Positions 47,902 to 56,712 of a stretch of DNA of 64,000 nucleotides are shown here, piece after piece. The stretch is taken from positions 1,426,001 to 1,490,000 of the forward strand of contig NZ_CP084528.1 in NCBI RefSeq assembly GCF_020410745.1, in the 5' to 3' direction. Position 1 is the stretch's first letter, and every line of letters starts with the position of its first letter. The notes under the pieces are model-generated. The model was not told the DNA's origin. It did no database searches and worked only from the letters and a program-made list of their open reading frames with translations. The stretch is from Kaistella polysaccharea (GTDB lineage: Bacteria > Bacteroidota > Bacteroidia > Flavobacteriales > Weeksellaceae). Both the position numbers and the translations under genes were made by a program.

Positions 47902-48590
47902 TATGCTTTGTTTAAGGCTATTAAATATTTATCGATGTACAATTGTTTCTCTTTGCTTTTGTATTGCTGGATATATCTCGGATGTTCCAACACGGTGAGT
48001 TTATCAAAGAAATGTTCCTGACTGTTGATCTTGTCAATGAAAGTGGCGTTCTTTTTTCCTAAAATAAAAACTTCTGAAGTATCTAAACCTAAACTGATAT
48101 GGTCTTTTAAACTTTGAATCATAAAGGGTTTTACGGCTTCGAAGAGATTTTTGTCATCATAATAATTTGCGTTTAAATTTCCTTTGATCGTATTTCTGAC
48201 TATCGCTAAAGGAAAAGGCGAATTAATATAAAATTCTTTATAAAACCTTTCCGGTCCGCCAAAATTATCGATCACATCGTAGAGATAAACAGAGGAGATT
48301 TCATGCGTGTGAGCAGATTTCATCTCAATTCCACAAACGGTTTCCAATCTTTTTGTATCGGTGAAAGGAACGCCTGTGACTCCGGCTCCGTGGCGACTTG
48401 GATTAATTCCTATGATGAATTTTCTTTGGTTATGATCATGGTAGAATTTTTTATAAAAATCGGTCATCACCATTAAAGTTTCGGGATTATCGAAGAAAGG
48501 ATTGAGTACATCAAAACCTTCAGGAAGATCGCCTGAATAATGCAGTTTCTTGTTGAATGCTACGACTTGTTCTCCGATGGTTTTTTTCAA
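47901..48590 (-). CDS. SMUG2-type uracil-DNA glycosylase family protein
   Basis: 229 residues. Carries IIGINPSRHGAGVTGVPFTD, the SMUG family active-site motif (GINPSxxGxxxTGVPF), and a late VLEHPRYIQQYKSKEK with the conserved HPR-type loop. This is the Bacteroidota-type SMUG2 (DUF4918) branch that removes uracil or related bases. No partner repair gene adjoins it. The gene ends one base into the enoyl-CoA hydratase start. Confidence 0.82.
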   Translation of the reverse strand: MKKTIGEQVVAFNKKLHYSGDLPEGFDVLNPFFDNPETLMVMTDFYKKFYHDHNQRKFIIGINPSRHGAGVTGVPFTDTKRLETVCGIEMKSAHTHEISSVYLYDVIDNFGGPERFYKEFYINSPFPLAIVRNTIKGNLNANYYDDKNLFEAVKPFMIQSLKDHISLGLDTSEVFILGKKNATFIDKINSQEHFFDKLTVLEHPRYIQQYKSKEKQLYIDKYLIALNKA

Positions 48591-48611
48591 AACAGTCTTT
48601 TAATTTATTTA

Positions 48612-48791
48612 GATAGCGTTCCTCCGGAACGCAAATTTTCTTTATATTATTTATTTCTACACAGATATTGTTCCTACGGAACAAATTTCAAATTTAAAAG
48701 TAATCTCATCTCACAAATGATTCCGTAGGAATCATATCTGTGTAGAAAGAATCTGATATCATTTTTCAAAGCGTTCCGTAGGAACGCTATC
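48612..48791. repeat. Nested REP-like palindrome cluster
   Basis: Four palindromes share the core GTTCC-nnn-GGAAC: 48616-48632 (centre TCC), 48668-48684 (centre TAC), 48717-48735 (centre GTA; ATTCC/GGAAT variant) and 48770-48788 (centre GTA). The outer two lie in a 21-base inverted pair, 48612-48632 and 48771-48791 (one mismatch). The inner two are enclosed by a perfect 15-base inverted pair, 48654-48668 and 48734-48748. The whole 180 bases is therefore a nested, symmetric structure next to a REP-associated transposase remnant. Confidence 0.85.
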
Positions 48792-48812
48792 TTTAAACAT
48801 TATTATCTTCTT

Positions 48813-49277
48813 CTAATCGTAAAATTCAAACAAATATTCCTCTTTAAATTCAATTTCAAATTTATTCAATACATCTAAATACTCCTCTCTGAAACTCCTT
48901 TTCTTATGATGTTCTTCTTGATTAAGAATATATTTTGTTACGACATCCTTTTGGCTTTTCGCATACGAAAATGCTCCGTAACCTTCTTGCCAAAAAAATT
49001 TTCCTTGAACCATTTTCTTTTCATTAATGAAATTTGTCGATTCCGTTTTCACCACTTTTACTAAATCCGGAATAGCAATTTTCAAATTTTTGTAACTAAA
49101 AAAAATATGAATATGATCTGGATTCAAATATATTGCAATTATCTTTTGACCCTTGTTCGTAAATATTCCCGTAATATACTTTTCAATTTCATCTCTGACT
49201 TCAGAACGTATTTAATTCTCTCGCCCTTTAGTAGCAAAAACTAATTGAATATAAATTTGAGAATTAGTATTAGGCAT
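48813..49277 (-). pseudogene. REP-associated tyrosine transposase (Y1_Tnp, IS200-like), broken by one stop
   Basis: Read from ATG 49277, 21 codons (starting MPNTNSQIYIQLVFATKG) run to an in-frame TAA at 49212-49214; the same frame continues with IRSEVRDEIEKYITGIFTNK and ends at 48813. The full length would be 154 residues, typical of RAYT proteins. The HUH motif (NPDHIHIFF) and the tyrosine helix (KYILNQEEHHKK) are intact. A single base change TTA to TAA explains the break. A shorter 104-residue piece from TTG 49127 would lack the N-terminal strand. It sits beside the palindromes at 48612-48791, its likely substrates. Confidence 0.85.
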
Positions 49278-49311
49278 TTTTATGATTTTCAAATAAAATT
49301 AATTATCACCT

Positions 49312-49647
49312 TCAGTACATCAATTGCTTCTTTTCCTTCTTCTTCCAACCGGCTTGACTCCGATATTTCACAAAGAAAATTTTTAAATCTGCTTGGCTTT
49401 CGTAATCGACGAAATAAATCTTTTTATCTGCCTGACTAGAATATTTCACAAAGAACCACTTCCCTTCGTTTCCTTCGGCTTGGCTTTGGTAATCGACTTT
49501 ATGAACTTTTAAATCTGCCTGACTTTCATATTTCACTACAAAAACTTTCACATCTGCTTGACTTTGATAATCAACGGAGAAAACTTTCTGTGCTGAAAAC
49601 TGCAAAGTAAAAAATAGTCCAAAAATGAAGGCTAGATATTTTTTCAT
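49312..49647 (-). CDS. Secreted YxSQAD-repeat protein (DUF6150/septoil-knot-like)
   Basis: 111 residues. Signal peptide (…FTLQFSAQK), then six tandem units of about 13 residues, each ending Y-x-SQA-D/E/G: VDYQSQAD, VKYESQAD, VDYQSQAE, VKYSSQAD, VDYESQAD, VKYRSQAG. The units alternate VD and VK, suggesting two strand types. I recall this as DUF6150, described as a '7(1) septoil knot' fold. The tail is Lys-rich (WKKKEKKQLMY). Function unknown; cell-surface or periplasmic placement follows from the signal. Confidence 0.8.
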   Translation of the reverse strand: MKKYLAFIFGLFFTLQFSAQKVFSVDYQSQADVKVFVVKYESQADLKVHKVDYQSQAEGNEGKWFFVKYSSQADKKIYFVDYESQADLKIFFVKYRSQAGWKKKEKKQLMY

Positions 49648-49652
49648 TTCAA

Positions 49653-52148
49653 TTAACTGGTAAAAAGTCCAAATTGTTCAAAATGATGCGTAACATGTTT
49701 TTGGTGAAATAACTCCATCATTTCTTTATTTAATTTTCCGAAGACGAAATGCAAATGTTCTGCGTCTGGGTTTTCACGATAATAAATCTGATAGTTTTTT
49801 ACCGATTCAATGAAGTGAGTTTTGGCTTCATCCAAATTTTTATATTTCAACGCGGGTAGTTTTCCATCTTCTAAGAAAGGTGCAGGAAAATCTTTAGGCA
49901 TTTTATAGAAATTATAAAGTGAATCCTGATATTTCTCTAAATGTTCTTCCGGAGTTTTACATTCAGAAGTTTCTAATTCTCCGGTGCTGTATTTCATGGT
50001 GGTTTCTAAATGTTCCAACATTTGTTGAGCATTCATTTTTCCCCACTGCGGTACCGATTTCTCCGTTAAATTATTTAAACGTTTTGCAAAATCTTTATAA
50101 TCGATCTTTATAAAAGGTGATTTTTTAGCAACCAAAGTTAAGATTGTTGCAATACAAACTACTTCTTCACGCTGATTAACAACTTCTACCAACCATTTTA
50201 CTACTCCACTAGGAACGTTTCTTCCTTTGACGCCTTTGTTGATTCTTTCTTTCGCTGTTAAATAAACTGTAATTGTATCTCCGGCATATACTGGCTTGAA
50301 GAAACTGGCATTTTCTAAACCATAGTTCGCAATAACAGGTCCTTTTTTACCCGAAACAAATAGTCCTGCCGCTGCAGAAAGAATGAAATATCCGTGCGCA
50401 ACAGTTTGATCGAAAATAGTTCCGTTTAAAGAAGTGGAATCGGTATGTGCGTAGAAATGATCCCAAGAAACATTTCCGAAGTTGACAATGTCTGCTTCTG
50501 TCACGGTTCTTCCGGCAGTTTCTAAAGAATCACCAATTTCTATTTCTTCAAAATATTTTCTAAATGGATGTTTATCTGAATAGGTCGGAATTGCTCCTTG
50601 CTGGTAAATTTTGGTAATCGCAGTCAGAATATCTGGTGAACCTTGGATCGCTGTTTTTTGTAAAAAGAAATGAAGTCCATTTAATCCGCCCATTTCTTCG
50701 CCACCGCCGGCTCTTCCGGGACCGCCGTGCATTAACGTTGGCAAAGGTGAACCATGACCCGTGGATTCTTTCGCGTTGTCTCGATTTAAAACAAAAATTC
50801 TTCCGTGACTTGAAGCCATTTTCCAGGAGGTTTCGGCCACGAATTTCTCATCACGAGAAATAATGGAACCAACTAAACTTCCTTTTCCGCGTTTTGCTAA
50901 AGCGGCTGCTTCGTCTGCATCTTTGTAAGGCATCAAGGTTGAAACTGGTCCGAAAGCTTCTACTTCGTGGGAACTATTTTTCTCAAACGGTTTGTCGTTA
51001 TAAAAAACTTTTGGGGTCATAAAGGCACCGCTCTCGTAATGAGCATCTACGAGTTCATGCTTTCCGTCATAAATCAATTCGGTTTCGGCTTTTAACAATT
51101 CTATTTTTTCTTCTAAAACTGCCATTTCCTTTTTACCAACGATGGAACCCATTCTGGTTTCTCGGCTTAATGGATTTCCAATTTTGGTTTGATCTAAGGC
51201 TTTACTCAAAGCGTTTTGAACATCACCAACTAAATTTTCGGGAACGATAATTCTTCGGATTGCCGTACATTTCTGTCCGGCTTTTGTCGTCATTTCTGTT
51301 CTGACTTCTTTGATGAATAAATCAAATTCTGGTGTTCCAGGTTTTGCATCCAATCCAAGAATGGAACAGTTTAAAGAATCGGCTTCCATATTGAAACGGA
51401 CGGCATTTTTAGAAACTGAAGGTAAAGATTTTAATTTTTTACCGGTCGACGCGGAACCAGTGAAAAGGACAGAATCGCCATCCTGAACGTAATCTAAAAT
51501 ATTTCCCGGTTCTCCACAAACCAATTGGATTGCACCTTCCGGAAGAATTCCACTTTCTATCATGTCCTGGAAAACGGCGTTGGTCAGGTAAGATCCAGGA
51601 GTTGCTGGTTTTACAATGCTCGGAACGCCCGCTAAAAGTGAAGTTGATAATTTTTCTAACATTCCCCAAACTGGGAAATTGTACGCATTAATTTGAACTG
51701 AAACTCCTTCGCTTGGTGTTAAAATATGAGTTCCTAGAAATGTTCCGTTAGCAGAAAGTTTCTGCGTATCGCCATCAACCCAAAATGGGGTGTTGGGCAA
51801 CATTCTTTTTGCCAAACCTGAATAGGTGAAGAATGTTCCGAAACCTCCTTCGATATCTACCCAGGAATCTGCGTGAGTTGCGCCCGTTTTATAAGATAAA
51901 TCGTAATAATTTTTCTTTCTTTCTAATAAATACAATGCTACTTTTTTCAACATTTCACCACGATCGTAAAAAGTCATGGAGGAAAGATTTTTGTAGCCAA
52001 CGGTTCTTCCATAATCTAAGGCTTCTTCGAAATTGATTCCGCCTGTATCGGAAATAGCAACTAATTCACCATTAACTGCATTATAAAGTGGAACTTCATT
52101 TCCTGATCCTTCGATCCATTGTCCGTTGATGTAATTTTTTAATTTCAT
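49653..52148 (-). CDS. paaZ: PaaZ: ring-opening enzyme (aldehyde dehydrogenase + MaoC) with extra C-terminal domain
   Basis: 831 residues; E. coli PaaZ has 681. Residues ~1-515 are an aldehyde dehydrogenase (FTGSASTGK, NMEADSLN, catalytic Cys in TKAGQKCTAIRR). ~535-665 is a MaoC-like hydratase (WDHFYAHTD … GYFILSAAAGLF). PaaZ opens the oxepin-CoA ring in phenylacetate degradation. Residues ~690-831 are extra and resemble DUF1569 (MNAQQMLEHLE, HPVFG-like HFVFGKLNKEMM, HVTHHFEQFGLF), a DinB-like fold. No paaABCDE or paaK lies in the window. A 4-base ATGA overlap joins it to the small membrane gene upstream. Confidence 0.87.
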   Translation of the reverse strand: MKLKNYINGQWIEGSGNEVPLYNAVNGELVAISDTGGINFEEALDYGRTVGYKNLSSMTFYDRGEMLKKVALYLLERKKNYYDLSYKTGATHADSWVDIEGGFGTFFTYSGLAKRMLPNTPFWVDGDTQKLSANGTFLGTHILTPSEGVSVQINAYNFPVWGMLEKLSTSLLAGVPSIVKPATPGSYLTNAVFQDMIESGILPEGAIQLVCGEPGNILDYVQDGDSVLFTGSASTGKKLKSLPSVSKNAVRFNMEADSLNCSILGLDAKPGTPEFDLFIKEVRTEMTTKAGQKCTAIRRIIVPENLVGDVQNALSKALDQTKIGNPLSRETRMGSIVGKKEMAVLEEKIELLKAETELIYDGKHELVDAHYESGAFMTPKVFYNDKPFEKNSSHEVEAFGPVSTLMPYKDADEAAALAKRGKGSLVGSIISRDEKFVAETSWKMASSHGRIFVLNRDNAKESTGHGSPLPTLMHGGPGRAGGGEEMGGLNGLHFFLQKTAIQGSPDILTAITKIYQQGAIPTYSDKHPFRKYFEEIEIGDSLETAGRTVTEADIVNFGNVSWDHFYAHTDSTSLNGTIFDQTVAHGYFILSAAAGLFVSGKKGPVIANYGLENASFFKPVYAGDTITVYLTAKERINKGVKGRNVPSGVVKWLVEVVNQREEVVCIATILTLVAKKSPFIKIDYKDFAKRLNNLTEKSVPQWGKMNAQQMLEHLETTMKYSTGELETSECKTPEEHLEKYQDSLYNFYKMPKDFPAPFLEDGKLPALKYKNLDEAKTHFIESVKNYQIYYRENPDAEHLHFVFGKLNKEMMELFHQKHVTHHFEQFGLFTS

Positions 52149-52426
52149 GGTTTTTGTGGTAAGGAATTATTTAGAGTTTTAGCAACGAATTTATACAACA
52201 GATAAAGAAGATACATGATAAAGAATATATCTAACGTAATTACTACTGCTGCGAAAATCATCCCGAAAAATCCGTTTTGCTGAGCCTTTAATTCAAGAGC
52301 AGGATCTTTACCTGCAGCCAAGGTATTATCGATGTTAACGTTGATAATATAAAGAGAAATTGCATTGAGGATAATTAGTAATATTGTACCAACGATGATC
52401 CATTTTTTATTAAATTTTTTTTTCAT
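52145..52426 (-). CDS. Small two-helix membrane protein, unknown
   Basis: 93 residues. A hydrophobic helix near residues 9-28 (WIIVGTILLIILNAISLYII), a polar stretch (NIDNTLAAGKDPALELKAQQ), and a second long helix at 52-80. The polar part between them would lie in the periplasm. No family recognised. Its last codon overlaps the paaZ start (ATGA), so they are cotranscribed. Confidence 0.7.
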   Translation of the reverse strand: MKKKFNKKWIIVGTILLIILNAISLYIINVNIDNTLAAGKDPALELKAQQNGFFGMIFAAVVITLDIFFIMYLLYLLYKFVAKTLNNSLPQKP

Positions 52427-52576
52427 TATTGATCTTCATGCTTCGAGTTTAATGAAAATATGACCACTAAGAATTGAATATTTAGTTTCAAATTTTACTT
52501 TTTTAAAGATTGATTTTTCTGAGTGTTAAGATACTGAAATTTTCAATTTTGCTAAAATTTTCTTTTACGATCCAAC

Positions 52577-52678
52577 TTGCGCCCCGGATGGAACGGTCTG
52601 TTTGAGCTCTTTTTCTTAGCTGAGGGAAGAGCAATGGCAAGAAAAAAGCGAGTAGTGACAGCCGGAAAAGGCGCCCAA
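52577..52678. ncRNA. Structured RNA candidate (Flavo-1-like)
   Basis: A GC-rich ~100-base island in an AT-rich gap folds as one long hairpin: GCGCC (52579-52583) with GGCGC (52670-52674); CCGG (52584-52587) with CCGG (52662-52665); CTGT with ACAG; TTTTTCTT (52610-52617) with AAGAAAAA (52639-52646); and a possible inner stem GCTCTT with AAGAGC. The layout, GCCCCGGATGGAACGG then a variable hairpin then AGTAGTGACAGCCGG, resembles an intergenic RNA I recall from flavobacteria (Rfam Flavo-1). The strand of transcription is unclear: neither side has a clear promoter or T-run. Confidence 0.45.
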
Positions 52679-52722
52679 ATAAAAATAATAAAAAGGCCTT
52701 TCGACGTAGTCAAATGTGCGCC

Positions 52723-52759
52723 AAAAAAAAATCCCTCTCAAATTAAATTGAAAGGGAAA
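52723..52759 (-). terminator. Terminator after gltA
   Basis: Minus-strand TTTCCCTTTCAATT…TTTGAGAGGGA hairpin (one G-T pair) followed by nine Ts, 20 bases after the gltA stop. Confidence 0.85.
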
Positions 52760-52778
52760 TTAAAAGTATCAGTTAAGA

Positions 52779-54065
52779 TTATCTTGCGCTCATGTCAACG
52801 TAATCACGTTTTGTGGAACCTTGATAAACTTGTCTTGGTCGACCGATTGGATCGTTGTGCAAACGCATTTCTTTCCACTGGGAAATCCAGCCAGGTAAAC
52901 GTCCTAAAGCAAACATTACGGTAAACATTTCAGTTGGAATTCCTAAAGCTCTGTAAATAATTCCTGAATAGAAATCTACGTTTGGATAGAGTTTTCTTTC
53001 GATGAAATACTCATCTTCTAATGCTACTTTTTCTAATTGCAATGCGATGTCTAAAGCTTTATCTTCAATTCCTAATGCTGCAAATATATCATCTGCGGCT
53101 TTTTTGATGATGCGTGCTCTTGGATCAAAGTTTTTGTAAACGCGGTGTCCGAAGCCCATCAAACGGAAATTATCTTCTTTATTTTTCGCTTTTTCAACAT
53201 ATTTTGCAACGTCGCCACCATCTTTTTCGATCATTTCTAACATTTCGATTACTGCTTGATTTGCGCCACCGTGAAGTGGTCCCCAAAGCGCAGAAATACC
53301 TGCTGAAACTGAAGCGAATAAACCGGTATGTGCTGAACCAACCATTCTAACAGTAGATGTTGAACAGTTTTGTTCGTGATCTGCATGCAGAATTAACAGT
53401 TTTTCTAAAGCGTTTACCACCGTTGCATCTAAATGGAATTCCTGATTTGGACGACGGAAACACATTTTATAGAAGTTCTCTACATAGTTCAAACTATCGT
53501 CACCATGATTGATAGGTAGACCCATCTTTTTACGATAAGTCCACGCACAAAGGTGAGAGAATTTGGCGATCAACATTTCCGCTGCATGATCCATATCTTC
53601 TTTCGAAGTTACGTCAACTGCTTTTGGATTAAACGCCGTAAGTGCCGAGGTTAATGAAGATAAAACTCCCATTGGGTGGGCTGAACGAGGGAAAACATCG
53701 ATCAATCTTTTCATCTCATCTGCTACGAAATTGTATTTTTTAATTCCTCTTTCAAAGCCTGAAAACTGGTCAGCCGTAGGTAAATTACCATTTAACAAAA
53801 GATACATTACTTCAGTAAAATTAGACTTTTCAGCAATCTGATCGATCGGGTATCCGCGGTAATACAATTCACCATTATCACCATCTAGGTAGGTAATGTC
53901 GCTTAAAGTTGCGCCTGTGTTTTTATATCCTAAATCTAAAGTAATCAAACCTGTTTGGTCTCTTAGTTTAGAAATATCGATTCCTCTGTCACCAATCGTG
54001 CTTTCTATGATAGGATACTCAAAGGCTTTACCATCATAGTTTAATATAACTTTGTTATCTGACAT
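52779..54065 (-). CDS. gltA: Citrate synthase
   Basis: 428 residues, the long hexameric (type II) length. Condenses oxaloacetate and acetyl-CoA. Conserved: LWGPLHGGANQAV (catalytic His), MGFGHRVYKNFDPRA (second catalytic His), and the C-terminal ERKLYPNVDFYSGI with the catalytic Asp. The N-terminal domain of type II enzymes is present (KVILNYDGKAFEYPIIE). Lies downstream of eno on the same strand; a classical TCA pairing. Confidence 0.96.
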   Translation of the reverse strand: MSDNKVILNYDGKAFEYPIIESTIGDRGIDISKLRDQTGLITLDLGYKNTGATLSDITYLDGDNGELYYRGYPIDQIAEKSNFTEVMYLLLNGNLPTADQFSGFERGIKKYNFVADEMKRLIDVFPRSAHPMGVLSSLTSALTAFNPKAVDVTSKEDMDHAAEMLIAKFSHLCAWTYRKKMGLPINHGDDSLNYVENFYKMCFRRPNQEFHLDATVVNALEKLLILHADHEQNCSTSTVRMVGSAHTGLFASVSAGISALWGPLHGGANQAVIEMLEMIEKDGGDVAKYVEKAKNKEDNFRLMGFGHRVYKNFDPRARIIKKAADDIFAALGIEDKALDIALQLEKVALEDEYFIERKLYPNVDFYSGIIYRALGIPTEMFTVMFALGRLPGWISQWKEMRLHNDPIGRPRQVYQGSTKRDYVDMSAR

Positions 54066-54146
54066 TATAATTTAATTTTTTACTAATTTATGAATATTGA
54101 GAGAAAACTGCAAATGATTTTCGGCGTTCTCAATGAATTTTATCTA

Positions 54147-55439
54147 TTATCGTTTTATTTTGAAAGCAGACATACCTGGGAAGATTGCGGTGTCTCCTAA
54201 AGCTTCTTCAATACGAAGCAATTGGTTGTATTTTGCCATTCGGTCTGAACGGGAAGCTGAGCCCGTTTTAATTTGTCCGCAATTCATAGCAACTGCTAAA
54301 TCTGCAATAGTAGCATCTTCGGTTTCTCCCGATCTGTGAGACATTACCGTTGTATATTTATTATTTTGCGCCATTTGAACCGCAGCCATTGTTTCGGATA
54401 AAGTGCCGATTTGGTTGACTTTAATTAAAATAGAATTAGCAATATCTCCATCAATTCCTTTTGCTAAAATCTCCGTATTGGTTACGAATAAATCATCGCC
54501 CACGATTTGCACCGTTTTTCCTAATCTTTCTGTGAGTAATTTCCAACCTTCCCAATCATTTTCGTCCATTCCATCTTCAATAGAGATAATTGGATATTTT
54601 GAAGCTAATTCTGCTAAGTAATCAACTTGCTCTTCGCGAGTTCTACATGCTCCGTTTTCCCCTTCAAATTTTCTGTAATCGTATTTTCCGTCCACATAAA
54701 ATTCTGATGCTGCAGAATCTAAAGCAAACATAATATCGTCACCGGCTTTGTATCCAGCGTTTGAGATTGCCTGGGTTAAAGTATCTAAAGCATCTTCAGT
54801 TCCATTAAATTTTGGTGCAAAACCACCTTCGTCACCTACGGCTGTTGAAAGATTTCTCTTTTTTAAGATCGCTTTTAACTCATGAAAAATCTCTGTACCT
54901 TTTTGTAAAGCATGGGAAAAAGAATCTGCTTTCACGGGCATAATCATGAATTCCTGAAATGCGATCGGCGCGTCGGAATGCGAACCACCATTAATCACAT
55001 TCATCATGGGAACGGGAAGTGTGTTTGCGTTGACACCACCAATATATTTGTACAAAGGAATCTTTAGATCTAAAGCTGCCGCTTTTGCAACCGCTAAAGA
55101 AACTCCCAAAATTGCATTTGCTCCAAGGTTTCCTTTGTTTGGTGTTCCATCTAACTCAATCATTAATTGATCGATGAAATTTTGTTCAAAAACAGAAGTC
55201 CCTATTAATTCTGGCGCAATAACTTCTCTTACATTTTCAACTGCTTTCAAAACTCCTTTTCCACCATATTCTTTTGCTCCATCGCGTAATTCTACCGCTT
55301 CGTGTTCACCAGTAGAAGCTCCAGATGGAACTGCAGCACGACCCATAGAACCTGCTTCCGTGAAGACATCAACTTCAATAGTTGGGTTTCCGCGAGAATC
55401 TAAAATCTGTCTTGCTTCAATGTAAGAAATGTAACTCAT
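54147..55439 (-). CDS. eno: Enolase
   Basis: 430 residues. Converts 2-phosphoglycerate to phosphoenolpyruvate. Conserved: [42 protein letters not shown] (metal Asp), [11 protein letters not shown] and [18 protein letters not shown] (catalytic Lys loop and signature). A TAAATTTG box on the reverse strand (55470-55477) lies 31 bases upstream. It lies upstream of gltA and downstream of the alpha ribosomal operon, from which a lipoprotein gene and a terminator separate it. Confidence 0.97.
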   Translation of the reverse strand: MSYISYIEARQILDSRGNPTIEVDVFTEAGSMGRAAVPSGASTGEHEAVELRDGAKEYGGKGVLKAVENVREVIAPELIGTSVFEQNFIDQLMIELDGTPNKGNLGANAILGVSLAVAKAAALDLKIPLYKYIGGVNANTLPVPMMNVINGGSHSDAPIAFQEFMIMPVKADSFSHALQKGTEIFHELKAILKKRNLSTAVGDEGGFAPKFNGTEDALDTLTQAISNAGYKAGDDIMFALDSAASEFYVDGKYDYRKFEGENGACRTREEQVDYLAELASKYPIISIEDGMDENDWEGWKLLTERLGKTVQIVGDDLFVTNTEILAKGIDGDIANSILIKVNQIGTLSETMAAVQMAQNNKYTTVMSHRSGETEDATIADLAVAMNCGQIKTGSASRSDRMAKYNQLLRIEEALGDTAIFPGMSAFKIKR

Positions 55440-55469
55440 CTTAATTTTTTTAGTATTATTTATGTTCTA

Positions 55470-55477
55470 CAAATTTA
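55470..55477 (-). promoter_or_regulatory. -7 box for eno-gltA
   Basis: Reverse-strand TAAATTTG (exact TAnnTTTG), 31 bases upstream of the eno ATG. No -33 TTTG. Confidence 0.5.
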
Positions 55478-55582
55478 GTTAAAATTGAGTGATTTTGTGG
55501 GCTATGAAAGCTGATTTTGGTAAGCTTTCCGTTAAAATTTAGTTAATTCTATCACTTTATATCAAATTAAAAAAGGAATCTT

Positions 55583-55590
55583 TAAATTTG
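55583..55590 (+). promoter_or_regulatory. -7 box for the 55613 lipoprotein gene
   Basis: TAAATTTG (exact TAnnTTTG), 22 bases before the ATG. No clear -33. Confidence 0.5.
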
Positions 55591-55612
55591 AGTTATCACA
55601 ATTATAAACACT

Positions 55613-56035
55613 ATGAAAAAATTACTTTTAACCGCTACGAGTTGCGCACTTTTAGTGGTCGCCAGCTGCACAAAAAATACGGAAGGAAATACGAACATCG
55701 TTAAAAATGAAGATGGTTCTGATATACAACTCCCCATTGACAGCAGCGCTAGAGAAAAAATAATGTCGAACGACAGCACGAACGCAAAAGAATATACGGA
55801 CCGATATGTTGCGGAAGATGGAACTTCAGCATTGGTTACTTTTAAAAATGGGGATGCTGATAAAACCATAAGCATCCGAAGTAATAATAAAACGATTACG
55901 GCGCCGCAAAAAGAAGCTTGGGCAAAAGGCGGTGTTTACGGTAATTTCGATATTGAAATCGTAGCAAAAAATGACAGCGTAACGATTACGCAAGGGAATA
56001 ATGTCATTCGACTTAAGAAAGCAAAGGGCGAATAA
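55613..56035 (+). CDS. Small lipoprotein of unknown function
   Basis: 140 residues with lipobox VASC (Cys19). After a Thr/Asn/Asp-rich linker the body is short polar strands (TSALVTFKNGDADKTISIRS, GVYGNFDIEIVAKNDSVTI, NNVIRLKKA), suggesting a small beta protein; weak resemblance to MliC-like lysozyme-inhibitor folds (the FKNGDADK… and xxV.L.. pattern) is a guess. It lies between eno and rplQ, where some flavobacteria have carA. Own promoter box and a shared terminator mark it as separate. Confidence 0.75.
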   Translation: MKKLLLTATSCALLVVASCTKNTEGNTNIVKNEDGSDIQLPIDSSAREKIMSNDSTNAKEYTDRYVAEDGTSALVTFKNGDADKTISIRSNNKTITAPQKEAWAKGGVYGNFDIEIVAKNDSVTITQGNNVIRLKKAKGE

Positions 56036-56117
56036 TTACAGAAGAATTGAGAATTAATGAATAATTATAAATCAGGTTAGTCATTAAAGTTTGTAATTAT
56101 TTAAATTCAGTAGAAAA

Positions 56118-56151
56118 AAAATCCGTCTTGTAATGAAACAAGACGGATTTT
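56118..56151. terminator. Bidirectional terminator between the lipoprotein gene and rplQ
   Basis: 14-bp perfect stem (56118-56131 with 56138-56151, AAAATCCGTCTTGT arm), 6-base loop, A-run left and T-run right. It ends the alpha operon after rplQ and the facing lipoprotein gene. Confidence 0.92.
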
Positions 56152-56172
56152 ACTTTATAAAGCTTAGGGAAT

Positions 56173-56706
56173 TTATTCGCCTGCTTTTTCTTCTGTAGAA
56201 TCAGCAGCTTCTGCTTTTGGTTCTTCAGTTTTTGTTTCTTCTTTTGCAGGAGTTTCTTTAACTTCAGCTACAGTTTCTGCTACTTTTGGAGTTGCTCTTC
56301 TGCTTCTTCTTGTTACTTTTTTCTCTTCTGCATTCGGGTTGTAAAGATCATTGAAATCTACAAGCTCGATCATTGCCATATCAGCAGCATCACCTTGTCT
56401 GAAACCAGTTTTGATGATTCTGGTGTAACCACCATTTCTTTCTGCAATTTTAGGAGCAACTGTTCTGAATAATTCAGTAACTGCTTCTTTGCTTTGCAGG
56501 TAAGCGAAAACTGTTCTTCTGTTATGTGTTGTATCTTCTTTAGCTTTAGTTAAAATAGGTTCAACATACACTCGTAAAGCTTTTGCTTTAGCTACCGTGG
56601 TGTTGATTCTTTTATGCTCAATAAGAGAACAAGCCATATTAGAAAGCAAAGCACTTCTGTGCGAAGCTGTTCTAGATAAGTGATTGAATTTTTTACCGTG
56701 TCTCAT
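56173..56706 (-). CDS. rplQ: 50S ribosomal protein L17, with C-terminal extension
   Basis: 177 residues; E. coli L17 has 127. The conserved part ([24 protein letters not shown] … [13 protein letters not shown] [25 protein letters not shown]) is intact. The last ~50 residues are a Lys/Glu/Ala-rich tail ([18 protein letters not shown]…) common in Bacteroidota L17. It is 6 bases after rpoA and last in the alpha operon. Confidence 0.95.
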   Translation of the reverse strand: MRHGKKFNHLSRTASHRSALLSNMACSLIEHKRINTTVAKAKALRVYVEPILTKAKEDTTHNRRTVFAYLQSKEAVTELFRTVAPKIAERNGGYTRIIKTGFRQGDAADMAMIELVDFNDLYNPNAEEKKVTRRSRRATPKVAETVAEVKETPAKEETKTEEPKAEAADSTEEKAGE

Positions 56707-56712
56707 TGTTTG

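Noticed and set aside
48612-48791. Palindromes as rho-independent terminator of the SMUG2-like gene
   Set aside because: That gene reads away from the cluster, no T-run follows the stems, and the four copies with nested flanks fit REP elements better.
49312-49647. Regularly spaced DNA repeats that could suggest a CRISPR array
   Set aside because: The periodicity is in the protein (YxSQAD units); the DNA repeats are imperfect and one continuous frame with a signal peptide explains them.
52577-52924. Plus-strand frame of 115 codons over the gltA terminator
   Set aside because: It crosses the RNA-like hairpin and terminator and runs antisense into gltA; no family-like sequence and no promoter.
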